The notes: a model not told the origin generated them from the letters alone. A DNA stretch of 64,000 nt from Sphingomonas anseongensis (GCF_023516495.1 NZ_JAMGBC010000001.1:2070501-2134500), one strand, 5' to 3'; numbered from the stretch's first letter, positions 47,541 through 56,186 are shown. Program-made: numbers and translations.

Positions 47541-47932
47541 AGATCGGCGAAGCAGCGGCCGCCTCGGGCATCAGCGAACGGATGATCCGCCATTATGAGA
47601 AGATCGGGCTCCTCGACCCGGCTCCGCGCCGCGATTCCGGATACCGCGATTATGACGAGCGTGACCTCCACACGTTGCGCTTCGTCGCCCGGGCTCGCGA
47701 CCTCGGCTTCCCGATTGACGAGATCAAGAAGCTGCTTGCCTTGTGGAACGACCGAAGTCGGGCGAGTTCCGACGTCAAGGCGCTGGCACTCGCGCGGGCC
47801 GCCCAACTGAAACGAAAGGAGCGGGAGCTTCACGAAATGCGCCGCTCGCTCGAGCACCTCGCGAAGAGTTGCCACGGCGACGACCGCCCGGATTGCCCGA
47901 TCCTCGGCGATCTCGAAGGACCGGGGAGGTGA
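47537..47932 (+). CDS. cueR: CueR-like MerR-family copper-responsive regulator
   Basis: 131 residues starting at GTG 47537, which overlaps the ATPase stop as GTGA. N-terminal MerR HTH ([30 protein letters not shown]), dimer helix, and the metal loop with Cys112 and Cys120 ([11 protein letters not shown]-x7-C) plus Ser77, the same positions as CueR, so monovalent Cu/Ag sensing is predicted. Lies downstream of its target, so it likely autoregulates through the operator before the ATPase. Confidence 0.9.
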
Positions 47933-47955
47933 TCGCCGCAATTGAGCAGGTCCAC

Positions 47956-48300
47956 ATGACCTCCTATGGTCGGAGAATGCGTTCGGCCGCCTTGCGCCTG
48001 CTTACGTTTATCGCGGTGCTGCTAATGCCTCTGGGCATGCAGGCGGCGCCGGCGGAGACGCATCGCCAGCAGTCGACCGCGGCGATGCCAATGGAGCATT
48101 GTCCCGACGGTCAGTCGAACACTAAGGGGTCCGGTGCGCTCCATAGCTGCACCATGGCCTGCTCGGCGGCACTCCCGGCTGCCGATTTGGGACCGGTAGC
48201 GGCGGAGCAACCGGTACGGACTCCGGCCGAGCCTTGGTTTGCGCCCGCGTTGGCCGGCATTGAACTGGAGATCGCCACTCCTCCTCCGCGACTTTCCTGA
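47956..48300 (+). CDS. Small secreted protein of the copper cluster
   Basis: 114 residues from the ATG at 47956 (47977 is an alternative). A hydrophobic segment (LRLLTFIAVLLMPLGMQAAPA) is a signal peptide. The mature part has three Cys (EHCPDG, HSCTMACSAALP) and Met/His residues, then an Ala/Pro-rich end (IATPPPRLS). It recalls the small 'CTMACAALPA...ATPPPR' proteins seen in copper clusters of Sphingomonadales. Possibly a periplasmic copper binder; not proven. Confidence 0.6.
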   Translation: MTSYGRRMRSAALRLLTFIAVLLMPLGMQAAPAETHRQQSTAAMPMEHCPDGQSNTKGSGALHSCTMACSAALPAADLGPVAAEQPVRTPAEPWFAPALAGIELEIATPPPRLS

Positions 48301-48340
48301 GTTTCACGAACGGACACCATTCGAATTCAGGAGAATGAAA

Positions 48341-48574
48341 ATGATCACTCTGATTGCCGCTGCGATCGCCGCAGCCGCTCCCGCTCCCGCTGCTCCGATG
48401 CAGATGCCGGCCGATGCTCACGCACAGCATCAGCAGGCTCCGCAGGGCCACGAACAGCACGGCCAGATGGCCGCGATGGGCGATGACTGCTGCTGCAAGG
48501 AGATGATGGAGAAGATGCATTCCGGCCACGACATGGACGGAAAGAAGGGCCATCAGGAGCACACCGGCCGCTAG
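48341..48574 (+). CDS. Short His/Met/Cys-rich secreted protein
   Basis: 77 residues (79 if the upstream ATG at 48335 is used; the AGGAG at 48328-48332 favours 48341). Signal peptide (MITLIAAAIAAAAPAPA), then Met/His/Gln-rich (MQMPADAHAQHQQAPQGHEQHGQM), a Cys triplet (DDCCCKEMMEKMHSGHDM) and a basic-His end. Composition strongly suggests binding of soft metals such as copper in the periplasm. Confidence 0.7.
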   Translation: MITLIAAAIAAAAPAPAAPMQMPADAHAQHQQAPQGHEQHGQMAAMGDDCCCKEMMEKMHSGHDMDGKKGHQEHTGR

Positions 48575-48592
48575 GCCGTTGAACCGCTGAGT

Positions 48593-48620
48593 GGGAGGCG
48601 GCGTCCAGGCGCCGCCTCCC
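48593..48620 (+). other. Strong hairpin just before the outer-membrane protein gene
   Basis: GGGAGGCGGCG and CGCCGCCTCCC pair perfectly (11 bp) around a 6-base loop. It follows the 77-residue metal-binding protein gene and ends 6 bases before the ribosome site of the next gene. No T-run, so it is more likely an mRNA stabiliser or attenuator than a terminator. Confidence 0.55.
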
Positions 48621-48637
48621 GTTACCGGAGACGTTTC

Positions 48638-50032
48638 GTGAAAATGAGATTCTACGTTGCGGCGAGCGCGATGGCGCTCGCCTGCCTTCCAGGCGCCGCG
48701 TTCGCACAACACCAGCACACACCCGGAATGGCGATGCCGGCCGAGCCGAAATCTGCGACGAAGGCGCCTGAGCAGCCCGCCGCACCGGCGCCGATGGACC
48801 ACAGCCAGATGGACCACAGCCAGATGCACCACGAGCCGGCCCCGATCAGCGCCGGCCCGGCCGAAGAGATGCATATGATGACTGCCGCTCTCGGCCCCTA
48901 TCCGACGACTCGTGAATCGTCGGGGACGGCGTGGCAGCCGGATTCGTCGCGGCACGAGGGCCTGATGACGATGTCAGGCGACTGGATGCTGATGGGGCAC
49001 GGGGTGCTCAACCTCGTGTACGACCATCAGTCCGGCCCGCGCGGCGACGACAAGGCGTTCGCGAGCGGGATGCTGATGGGCATGGCGCAACATCCACTCG
49101 GCAACGGGACGCTGGAGTTCAAGGCGATGGTCAGCCCGGACCCGTTGATGGGCAAGCGAGGCTACCCACTGCTTCTCGCCACCGGCGAGACGGCGAATGG
49201 AGTGGATCCGCTGACCGACCGCCAGCACCCGCACGATTTCTTCATGGAGCTGTCGGCGTCGGTGTCGCAGAACGTCGGAGCGAAGAGCAGCGTCTTCCTC
49301 TACGGGGGTCTCCCTGGCGAACCGGCGTTCGGGCCGCCCGCCTTCATGCACCGCGAATCGATCATGGATTCGCCCGAAGCACCGATCACTCACCATTGGC
49401 TGGACTCGACGCACATCAGCTTCGGAGTGCTGACGGCGGGCCTCGTGCTCGACCGGTTCAAGCTCGAAGTCAGCCGCTTCAACGCGCGCGAGCCCGACCA
49501 GCATCGCTGGGACATCGAGACGGGCGCGCTCGATTCGACCGCCGTGCGCGTCTCCTGGAATCCGGTGCGGACTCTCGCGCTTCAAGGCAGCTGGGGCCGA
49601 TTCAAGGATCCCGAGCAACTCGAGCCGGGCGTGAACCAGAAGAGGCTGTCCGCAAGCGCGCTTTGGGCGGACGAAGTCGCGCCCGGCTGGCATGCGGCGG
49701 CGACCCTCGCCTGGGGGCGAAAGAGTGTCGAGCACCACAAGGATGATGCCTTCGCCGCGGAAGCTTCGGTCAGGCATTCGGGCTGGACGGTCTTCGGCCG
49801 CGGCGAGCTGACCGAGAACCGCGAGCTGCTCGGCCTTCACGAGCACGGGCCTGCTTTTACGGTCGGCAAGGTCAGCCTTGGCGCAGTCCGCGATTTCAGG
49901 ATTGCGAAGCATCTTTCGCTCGGCGCGGGCGGCCTCTTCGCGGTCAATTTCGTGCCGAGCTCGATCGCTCAGCTCTACGGCGGAAACAATCCGGTAGGCG
50001 CAATGGCTTTCGTTCGGCTGAAGCTGAATTGA
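48638..50032 (+). CDS. Metal-rich outer-membrane protein of the copper cluster
   Basis: 464 residues starting at GTG 48638 with GGAG 7 bases upstream. Signal peptide (FYVAASAMALACLPGAAFAQ), then a Met/His-rich segment (HQHTPGMAMPAEP... and MDHSQMDHSQMHHEP), and a long beta-rich region without hydrophobic helices (GVLNLVYDHQSGPRGDDKAF..., ending FVRLKLN), as for a membrane barrel. Resembles large outer-membrane proteins encoded with copper ATPases; CopB-like by role, not by clear homology. Confidence 0.65.
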   Translation: MKMRFYVAASAMALACLPGAAFAQHQHTPGMAMPAEPKSATKAPEQPAAPAPMDHSQMDHSQMHHEPAPISAGPAEEMHMMTAALGPYPTTRESSGTAWQPDSSRHEGLMTMSGDWMLMGHGVLNLVYDHQSGPRGDDKAFASGMLMGMAQHPLGNGTLEFKAMVSPDPLMGKRGYPLLLATGETANGVDPLTDRQHPHDFFMELSASVSQNVGAKSSVFLYGGLPGEPAFGPPAFMHRESIMDSPEAPITHHWLDSTHISFGVLTAGLVLDRFKLEVSRFNAREPDQHRWDIETGALDSTAVRVSWNPVRTLALQGSWGRFKDPEQLEPGVNQKRLSASALWADEVAPGWHAAATLAWGRKSVEHHKDDAFAAEASVRHSGWTVFGRGELTENRELLGLHEHGPAFTVGKVSLGAVRDFRIAKHLSLGAGGLFAVNFVPSSIAQLYGGNNPVGAMAFVRLKLN

Positions 50033-50076
50033 CTAGAGCGGCATCAGCCCACATATGGCCGCCTCGCTTTAGCGAT

Positions 50077-50152
50077 GGCCCCTTCGTCTAGCGGTCTAGG
50101 ACGTCGCCCTCTCACGGCGAAAACACGGGTTCGAGTCCCGTAGGGGTCACCA
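50077..50152 (+). tRNA. tRNA-Glu (CUC)
   Basis: Cloverleaf on the plus strand: acceptor GGCCCCT/AGGGGTC, anticodon arm CGCC-CTCTCAC-GGCG with CUC, T-arm CACGGG-TTCGAGT-CCCGT, encoded CCA at the end. Its last bases overlap the wecB stop (50147) and a large inverted repeat. Confidence 0.94.
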
Positions 50153-50191
50153 ATTTCCGACCTGCCGGGGGCAGGTCGCGGAAATTGGTGA
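50147..50191. repeat. 20-bp-arm inverted repeat spanning tRNA-Glu 3' end and wecB stop
   Basis: Outer arms TCACCAATTTCCG (50147-50159) and CGGAAATTGGTGA (50179-50191) are perfect complements; inside, ACCTGCC pairs with GGCAGGT, with a GGG loop and a 2-base bulge. The left arm contains the tRNA CCA and the right arm codes the end of WecB (CPRQVGNW). May end tRNA transcription, or be the trace of an insertion. Confidence 0.85.
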
Positions 50192-51259
50192 CAGCGCCTG
50201 CCTGTCCTTCAGCCATTCTTCGACGATCGCGGCGATCCGCTCTCCGGCTCGTCCGTCGCCGTACGGAAATGCGGGCGACACCGACGAGGTCGACCCAAGC
50301 CGCCGCTTCACGGCGCTCACGATCCGGGCAGCGTCTGTTCCGACCAGCTCCAGGTTTCCGCAAGCGATGGCTTCGGGGCGCTCAGTCCGGTCGCGGAGCA
50401 CGAGAAGCGGAACGCCGAGCGCGGCCGCTTCCTCCTGGATTCCACCCGAATCGCTGAGGACGAGATCGGAGCTGAGCATCGCGGCGATCGCCTCGCCGTG
50501 GCTGCACGGCGGCCGGAAGACGATTCCCGCTTGGTAGGCAAGCATCGCGCGTATGCTCGCCGCGAGAGCCGGGTTGGGGTGGAGCACGACCTCGACCTGC
50601 GCCAGCTTCTCCGCTGCGATCTGCATCAGAGCCGCGGCGACGCCGGCCAGGCCTTCGCCCCAATTTTCCCGCCGGTGACAGGTGACCAGCAGCCGCTTCG
50701 GTCCCGCGCGAGCCGCTTCGAGCCCGCTGCTCGCGGCGAGCACTGAGTCGATTCCGCTATTGCCGGTGACGTGGATTTGTCCGCGAACCTTTTCGCGCCG
50801 GAGGTTGGCTGCGCTTAGCTCGGTCGGGGCGAACAAAAGGTCGGCTTCGGCGTCGATCGCAACCCGAAACTCCTCCTCCGGCCAGGGGCGGCGGCGGTCG
50901 TGGCTCCTCAGTCCGGCTTCGACATGCCCGAGGGAAACGTGCGCCAACCTCGCCGCGAGCGCCCCGCCGAGAGCGCTCGACGTATCGCCCTGCACCAGCA
51001 CCAGCGCCGCTTCACGCAGCACAGGCACTGCGACCTTTGTGACTTCGCCCACGTGGCGGTGTGGATCGTCCTGTCCCGGGCATTCGAGCCTGGTCGCGGG
51101 GAAACGATCGAGCCCGAAATCGGCCGGGCGCAATTGCGGATGCTGCCCGGTGAATATCAGCAACGGCGTAAGGCCGCGGCCAGCGAGAGCCAGTGCTACA
51201 GGCTGGAGCTTGATCGCTTCGGGACGGGTTCCGACAATCAGAACTACGCTACTGGACAG
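50147..51259 (-). CDS. wecB: UDP-N-acetylglucosamine 2-epimerase, non-ATG start
   Basis: Makes UDP-ManNAc for cell-surface polysaccharide. From the CTG at 51259 the protein is 370 residues and contains the full N-terminus VVLIVGTRPEAIKLQPVALAL, then GDTSSALGGALAARLAHVSLGHVEAGLRS, and the catalytic/UDP region HPNPALAAS, SDSGGIQEEAAALGVPLLVLRDRTERPEAI. Between the stop at 51302-51304 and this N-terminus there is no ATG, GTG or TTG in frame; the first TTG (51163) would cut off GTRPEAIK. So a CTG start is likely, else an error or a degraded gene. Confidence 0.75.
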   Translation of the reverse strand: MSSSVVLIVGTRPEAIKLQPVALALAGRGLTPLLIFTGQHPQLRPADFGLDRFPATRLECPGQDDPHRHVGEVTKVAVPVLREAALVLVQGDTSSALGGALAARLAHVSLGHVEAGLRSHDRRRPWPEEEFRVAIDAEADLLFAPTELSAANLRREKVRGQIHVTGNSGIDSVLAASSGLEAARAGPKRLLVTCHRRENWGEGLAGVAAALMQIAAEKLAQVEVVLHPNPALAASIRAMLAYQAGIVFRPPCSHGEAIAAMLSSDLVLSDSGGIQEEAAALGVPLLVLRDRTERPEAIACGNLELVGTDAARIVSAVKRRLGSTSSVSPAFPYGDGRAGERIAAIVEEWLKDRQALSPISATCPRQVGNW

Positions 51260-51308
51260 CCTTCCCCCTAGCTCGGCGGGACGACCCTGCCGCCCGCGGG
51301 GTCAGGAC

Positions 51309-51590
51309 TCAACGAAAATTGTCGGCGTAGGCCTGGAGCTTGAGTTTTACCGGCGTCGCCGGGACCAGATGATAGGTGATGTTGTGGCGCTCGGCATAAG
51401 CGATCGCCTCGTCCTTGGTGGCAAAGGTGATCCGCACCTGTGTCTTGGTGTCGCCCGATCCGTTCCAGCCGGTCAGAGGGTCCGGACGCTGCGCCTCCTT
51501 CCGCTCGAACTCCAGAAGCCAAAGGCCGGAATTGGCGCGCCCGGCCTGCGTGGTCCGGCGATCGAGCTCTGAGATACGGGCGACGTTCAT
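51309..51590 (-). CDS. NDUFS4-like ETC complex I subunit protein
   Basis: 93 residues matching the eukaryote-type complex I accessory subunit family (ETC complex I subunit conserved region): SGLWLLEFERKEAQRPDPLTGWNGSGDTKTQVRITFATKDEAIAYAERHNITYHLV and YADNFR. In alphaproteobacteria such a protein accompanies NADH:quinone oxidoreductase. ATG at 51590 (MNVARISELDRRT) is the natural start; the frame runs upstream without similarity. Confidence 0.85.
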   Translation of the reverse strand: MNVARISELDRRTTQAGRANSGLWLLEFERKEAQRPDPLTGWNGSGDTKTQVRITFATKDEAIAYAERHNITYHLVPATPVKLKLQAYADNFR

Positions 51591-51622
51591 GCGGCTGGAC
51601 GTGGCAAAGCGCGCGGTCGGAA

Positions 51623-52636
51623 TCAATAGGCCCGGGCGATCGCGAACTCGACCGCCTCGGCCAGAGCGCTCTTCGCCTTGCCCGCGGGGAAGTTGGCGAG
51701 GGCGTCGATCGCGCGGCGGCCGTAATGGCGGGCGCATTCGATCGTGTCGGCCAAAGCCTCGGTCGATCGCATCAGCGAGATCGCTTTGGCGAGGTCGTCG
51801 TCGCTGACCCGCTCGCCGGAAACCGCGGAGCGCCAGAACGCCCGGTCGTCCTCGCCCGCGCGGGCGTAGGCGAGGATCAAAGGTAGCGTCATCTTGCCGT
51901 CGCGGAAGTCGTCGCCGACGCCCTTGCCCATGACCTCCGCGTCGGAATCGTAATCGATCACGTCGTCGGCTAGCTGGAAGGCGATGCCGAGGTTGCGGCC
52001 ATAGCTTTCGAGCGCCAGCTCAACCTCCTCGTCGGCCTCGGCGACGACCGGGGCGACGCGGCACGCGGCGGCGAACAAAGCGGCGGTCTTGGCGCCGATG
52101 ATCGACAGATACTGGTCTTCGTCGGTTTCGATCCGTCGCTGGGCGGTCAGCTGCTCGACCTCGCCCTCGGCGATGATGCTCGACGCGGAGCTGAGGATCT
52201 TGAGCACCTTGAGGCTGCCGTCCTCGACCATCAGCTCGAAGGCGCGGCTGAACAGGAAGTCGCCGACCAGCACGCTCGCCGGATTGCCCCAAATGAGATT
52301 GGCAGTCCGCTTGCCCCTGCGCATCCCCGACCCGTCGACGACATCGTCGTGGAGTAGGGTGGCGGTGTGGATGAATTCGACCGCCGCTGCCAGCTTGTGA
52401 TGGCGGGTGCCAGGGTAGCCGAGCAGCCTCGCGCAAGCGAGAGTCAGCATGGGTCGCATTCGCTTGCCGCCCCCGGCGATCAAGTGCCCCGCAAGCTCGG
52501 GGATCAGCGCAACCTTGCTCTGCATCCGCTCGAGGATGACGGCGTTCACGCCGTTCATGTCCTCGCCGACGATCTGCATCAGCGGCTCGAGCGACGGCTC
52601 GGGCTTGGCGTGCAGCGGATGGACGGTAGCGGTCAC
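51623..52636 (-). CDS. ispB: Polyprenyl (octaprenyl-type) diphosphate synthase
   Basis: Adds isopentenyl units to make the long chain of ubiquinone. 337 residues with the two Asp-rich motifs: LLHDDVVDGSGMRRG (first) and QLADDVIDYDSDAEVMGKGVGDDFRDGKMTLPL (second). Starts with GTG at 52636 (VTATVHPL). Chain length is not determinable with confidence; related proteins make octa- or decaprenyl diphosphate. Confidence 0.88.
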   Translation of the reverse strand: MTATVHPLHAKPEPSLEPLMQIVGEDMNGVNAVILERMQSKVALIPELAGHLIAGGGKRMRPMLTLACARLLGYPGTRHHKLAAAVEFIHTATLLHDDVVDGSGMRRGKRTANLIWGNPASVLVGDFLFSRAFELMVEDGSLKVLKILSSASSIIAEGEVEQLTAQRRIETDEDQYLSIIGAKTAALFAAACRVAPVVAEADEEVELALESYGRNLGIAFQLADDVIDYDSDAEVMGKGVGDDFRDGKMTLPLILAYARAGEDDRAFWRSAVSGERVSDDDLAKAISLMRSTEALADTIECARHYGRRAIDALANFPAGKAKSALAEAVEFAIARAY

Positions 52637-52680
52637 CGCCCCGCCGTAGCGGGGACGGTGCCGAATTTCAAAAGCCGCCG

Positions 52681-54702
52681 TTACCAGACGTGGACGCGCT
52701 CTTCGGGCGGCAGGTAGAGCTTGTCGCCGGGCTGCACGTTGAACGCTTTGTACCAGGGGTCGAAGTTGCGGACGATTCCGTTGACCCGATACTTCTCCGG
52801 GCTGTGCGGGTCGCTCAGCAGCTGCTGGCGAACAGCACCTTCGCGGCGCTTGCCCTGCCAGGCTTGCGCATAGGCGATGAAGAAGCGCTGGTCGCCGGTA
52901 TAACCGTCGATGACCGGCGGCTCGCCGTGGCGGGACACGTAGCGGCGATAGGCGTCATAGGCCGCTTCAAGCCCGCCCAAGTCCGCGAGGTTCTCGCCGA
53001 GCGTCAGCTTGCCCTTGATATGGACTCCGGGGATCGGCTCATACTGGTCGAACTGCGCGGCCAGCTTCTCCGCTTTCACCTTGTACTTGTCGGCCGTCGC
53101 CTTGCTCCACCAGTCGCGAAGCCGGCCCTTGGCATCATATTGCCGGCCCTGGTCGTCGAAGCCGTGGCCCATTTCGTGCCCGATCGTCGTCGCGCCCGTC
53201 TCGGCATAATTGACCGCCGGATCGGCATTGGCGTCGAAGAAGGGCGGCTGAAGGATCGCCGCCGGAACCGTGATCTGGTTCATGGTCGGGTCGTAATAAG
53301 CGTTCACTGTCTGGGCGTTCATGTACCAGAGATCGCGATCGACCGGCTTGGGATAGCGCGAAAGATCGAGCTCCCAGCCGAACTTCTCGCTGGCGATCGC
53401 ATTGGCCAGCGGATCGGTGCGGCTGATCTGCAGGTTCGAATAATCGATCCACTTCACCGGGTGGCCGATCCGCGGATCGAAGGTGCCGAGCTTCTCGAGC
53501 GCCGCCTTGCGCGTCGGCTCGTCCATCCAGTCGGCATGGGCGATCTTGTCGGCATAGGCCGCGCGGACGTCGTCGACGAGTTCCTGCGCCTGCTTTGCAG
53601 TTGCGTCCGGCCAATGCTCGGCGACGTAGAGCTGCCCGACCGCCTCGCCCAGGCTGTTGTCGAGCATCTGGATTCCGCGCTTCCAGCGGGCCCGCTGCTC
53701 CGGCACGTCGTTGAGCGTGTGGCTGTAAAAGCCGAAGCGCGCGTCGTCGAACGGCTTGGGAAGGTAGGTGGCGTGGTCGCTGATGAAGCGGAAGGTGAGA
53801 TATTCCTTCCAGGTGCTGAGGGCCACGTCAGCAATTTGCTTGCCGGCCGCGGTCACCGCCGTCGTCTCGGCGACGTCGACCTTGTTCGGCGAACCGAGGC
53901 CCATCGACCGAAGGGTCTCCGCCCAGTTGAACTCGGGCGCCAGCTTCTGAAGCTGGGCGACCGTCATCGGGTTGTGTGTCGCTACCGGGTCGCGGCGGCG
54001 CTCGGGGGTCCACTGGTCCTTCGAAATCGAGGTTTCGAGGGCGAGGATCCGGTCGGCGCGGCCTTCGGGATCGGACAGGCCGGCAAGCCTGCCGAGCTGG
54101 ACGATATAGTCGCGATACGCCTTGCGGATCGCGTCGTACTTCTCGCCTTTCAGAAGGTAATAATCTCGGGTCGGGAGGCCGAGGCGGGCCTGCCCCGTGG
54201 CCACTGTGTAGCGAGTCGGATCGTCCTGGTCCGTGCTGATGCCGATGCCGATCGGCGCTGCATAACCCGGCTGGGCCATCAGCTCGACGAGCGCATTGCG
54301 GCTGTTCACCGCATCGATCTTCGCGAGATAGGGTTTTAGCGGCTCCAGCCCGCGTTGCTGGATTCCCGCCTCGTCCATCCATGCGGCATAAGCATCGCCG
54401 ATCTTCCGCGCGATCGGCGTGTCGGCCTTGGCGGCCACGCGCTCAACCATCGTCCGCACCTGCTGCTCGATCTCGTCCGGAAGCTCGTAATTGTAGCCGG
54501 CGCCGGTCTTGTCGCTAGGGATAGGGTGGTTCTTCAGCCAGGTCCCTTCGGCATATTCAAAGAAATCGTCGCCCGGCTTGACGGACATATCCATGTCCTC
54601 GGTCGCCACGCCCCAGGTGCCGTATCGGGGCGCCGGGTCCGCGGCCAGCGCGGGAGTTGCGGCGATGACGGCGCCCGCAAGCAGCAAGTAACGGAAACGC
54701 AT
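52681..54702 (-). CDS. M13-family zinc metalloendopeptidase
   Basis: 673-residue periplasmic peptidase of the neprilysin/PepO family. Signal peptide (MRFRYLLLAGAVIAATPALAA), N-terminal M13 region (DDFFEYAEGTWLKNHPIPSDKTGAGYNYEL), and catalytic HEMGH (residues 509-513) with Glu570 in GENLADLGG. ATG at 54702 has GGAGGGGAA upstream. The frame runs on to 55698 but only as a shadow of the sensor kinase. Confidence 0.95.
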   Translation of the reverse strand: MRFRYLLLAGAVIAATPALAADPAPRYGTWGVATEDMDMSVKPGDDFFEYAEGTWLKNHPIPSDKTGAGYNYELPDEIEQQVRTMVERVAAKADTPIARKIGDAYAAWMDEAGIQQRGLEPLKPYLAKIDAVNSRNALVELMAQPGYAAPIGIGISTDQDDPTRYTVATGQARLGLPTRDYYLLKGEKYDAIRKAYRDYIVQLGRLAGLSDPEGRADRILALETSISKDQWTPERRRDPVATHNPMTVAQLQKLAPEFNWAETLRSMGLGSPNKVDVAETTAVTAAGKQIADVALSTWKEYLTFRFISDHATYLPKPFDDARFGFYSHTLNDVPEQRARWKRGIQMLDNSLGEAVGQLYVAEHWPDATAKQAQELVDDVRAAYADKIAHADWMDEPTRKAALEKLGTFDPRIGHPVKWIDYSNLQISRTDPLANAIASEKFGWELDLSRYPKPVDRDLWYMNAQTVNAYYDPTMNQITVPAAILQPPFFDANADPAVNYAETGATTIGHEMGHGFDDQGRQYDAKGRLRDWWSKATADKYKVKAEKLAAQFDQYEPIPGVHIKGKLTLGENLADLGGLEAAYDAYRRYVSRHGEPPVIDGYTGDQRFFIAYAQAWQGKRREGAVRQQLLSDPHSPEKYRVNGIVRNFDPWYKAFNVQPGDKLYLPPEERVHVW

Positions 54703-54751
54703 AGGAAAATTCCCCTCCGGAATCGTGTGACGAGACCCTATCCCCGCGGCG

Positions 54752-54771
54752 GCCGCTTGCAAGCGGCTTTT
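54752..54771. terminator. Palindromic hairpin between M13 peptidase and kinase genes
   Basis: GCCGCTTGCAAGCGGC (54752-54767) is a perfect 16-bp palindrome, followed by TTTTC on the plus strand. It lies in the 92 bases after the sensor kinase stop (54795) and before the peptidase start. The T-run is on the strand opposite to the genes, so it is a weak, possibly bidirectional terminator. Confidence 0.35.
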
Positions 54772-54794
54772 CGATGAAAGTGCGGTTGGCGCCG

Positions 54795-56186
54795 CTAACG
54801 GGCTGGCAGTGACAGCCTTGCGAGAAGGCCGCCCAGGTCCTCGCTTTCCTGGAGCGTGACCGTGCCGCCATAGATGTCGGCGACGTCGCGGACGATGGCG
54901 AGGCCAAGGCCCGTACCGGGCTTGTCCGTGTCGAGCCGCGCCCCGCGCGCGAACAGCGCCTCGCGTTCCTTTTCCGGGATTCCGCGCCCGTCGTCCTCGA
55001 CCACGACGTCCACCGTCGTGCCCTGGCGCTCGACTGTGATGAACACCCGGCCGCCGCCATATTTGGCCGCGTTCTCGACGAGGTTGCCGATCATCTCGTC
55101 CAGGTCCTGCCGTTCGACCCGGATCTCGGCAGTTTTGTCTCCGGCGATGTCCACCGTGACGTTTTCGTAGAGCCGCTCGACGGCGCGCTGGACCGCGCAG
55201 ACACTCTCCCAGACGCAGGCGCGAGCCTGCCCTGACGCGCGCCGGCCGATCGCCCGGGCCCTGGCGAGGTGGTGATCGACCTGCCGCCGCATCAGCGCGG
55301 CCTCGCGGATCACCGTCTCGTCCAGCTGGGGGCTGTGGGCGGTCGCCGCATTGGTGATGACAGTCAGCGGTGTCTTGAGCGCGTGGGCGAGATTCCCCGC
55401 ATGTCTTCGCGCTTCCTCCGCCTGCTCCTCGCTGTGAGCCAGGAGCTGGTTGATCTCCTCGGCCAGCGGCTCGATCTCGCTCGGGAAGGTGTCGGAGATG
55501 CGCTGCTTCTGGCCCGACCGGATGGCCGCGACCTCCCGCTGGACCCGCCGCAACGGCCAAAGCCCATAGACGGTCTGAAGCGCCGCCAGGACGAGAAGCC
55601 CGGCGCCAAGCGCCGCGAAGCTCCAGAACAGGGTCTCGCGAAGATCGTGGATCTGGCTGTCGATCATCTCGCGCGATTGCGCGACCTGGAACCGCCATCG
55701 GACGTTGGACCCGGGAAGAACCGCGTCCATCTCCGCGACCCTAAGCGGCTCGCCGGCGAATTCATTGCTGTTGTAGACGTGCGGCTCCAGGTCGAGATGG
55801 CCGCCGGCTACGCGCAGCCGCCGGTCCCACAGCGACCTGGAGACGAACGGCTCGGCGCCCTTGCCTGAAACCTGGAAATAGACGCCGGAATAGGGGCGGA
55901 GGAATCTCTGATCGGCGGGCTGGCGGCTAAACCGGACTTCGCCGTCAGGGCCGATCTCCGCGGCGGACACCAATGCATATTTCAGCACGTAGGTGAGCTG
56001 GTCGTCGAAGTTCCGGACGATGGACGTCGTCAGCACGCGGTCGAGGGCGAAGCCGCCGGTCAGCAGGAGGATCGAAATCCACAGCGCCGCGACGACGATC
56101 ATTCGCCGCGTGATCGACCCGATTCTAGGCCGCCTGCGCCGAGGTTTCACGCTTTGGGTCCCGGCCGGTTTGGCCGCCTCGTTCAA
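54795..56186 (-). CDS. Sensor histidine kinase of a two-component system
   Basis: 463 residues: a membrane segment near the N-terminus (MIVVAALWISILLLTGGFAL), a periplasmic sensor domain of about 135 residues, second membrane segment (ETLFWSFAALGAGLLVLAALQTVY), HAMP-like linker, phospho-acceptor His268 in NLAHALKTPLT, and ATP-binding N-, G-boxes (LVENAAKYGGG, EDDGRGIP, GTGLGLAIV). Similar to PhoQ-like/EnvZ-class kinases. Paired with the regulator upstream by an ATGA overlap. Confidence 0.93.
   Translation of the reverse strand: MNEAAKPAGTQSVKPRRRRPRIGSITRRMIVVAALWISILLLTGGFALDRVLTTSIVRNFDDQLTYVLKYALVSAAEIGPDGEVRFSRQPADQRFLRPYSGVYFQVSGKGAEPFVSRSLWDRRLRVAGGHLDLEPHVYNSNEFAGEPLRVAEMDAVLPGSNVRWRFQVAQSREMIDSQIHDLRETLFWSFAALGAGLLVLAALQTVYGLWPLRRVQREVAAIRSGQKQRISDTFPSEIEPLAEEINQLLAHSEEQAEEARRHAGNLAHALKTPLTVITNAATAHSPQLDETVIREAALMRRQVDHHLARARAIGRRASGQARACVWESVCAVQRAVERLYENVTVDIAGDKTAEIRVERQDLDEMIGNLVENAAKYGGGRVFITVERQGTTVDVVVEDDGRGIPEKEREALFARGARLDTDKPGTGLGLAIVRDVADIYGGTVTLQESEDLGGLLARLSLPAR

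Noticed and set aside
52690-54339. 549-codon plus-strand frame opposite the M13 peptidase
   Set aside because: Antisense; M13 motifs are complete on the minus strand.
54703-55698. N-terminal extension of the M13 peptidase frame
   Set aside because: It reads through the sensor kinase in another frame; the signal peptide and ribosome site mark the start at 54702.
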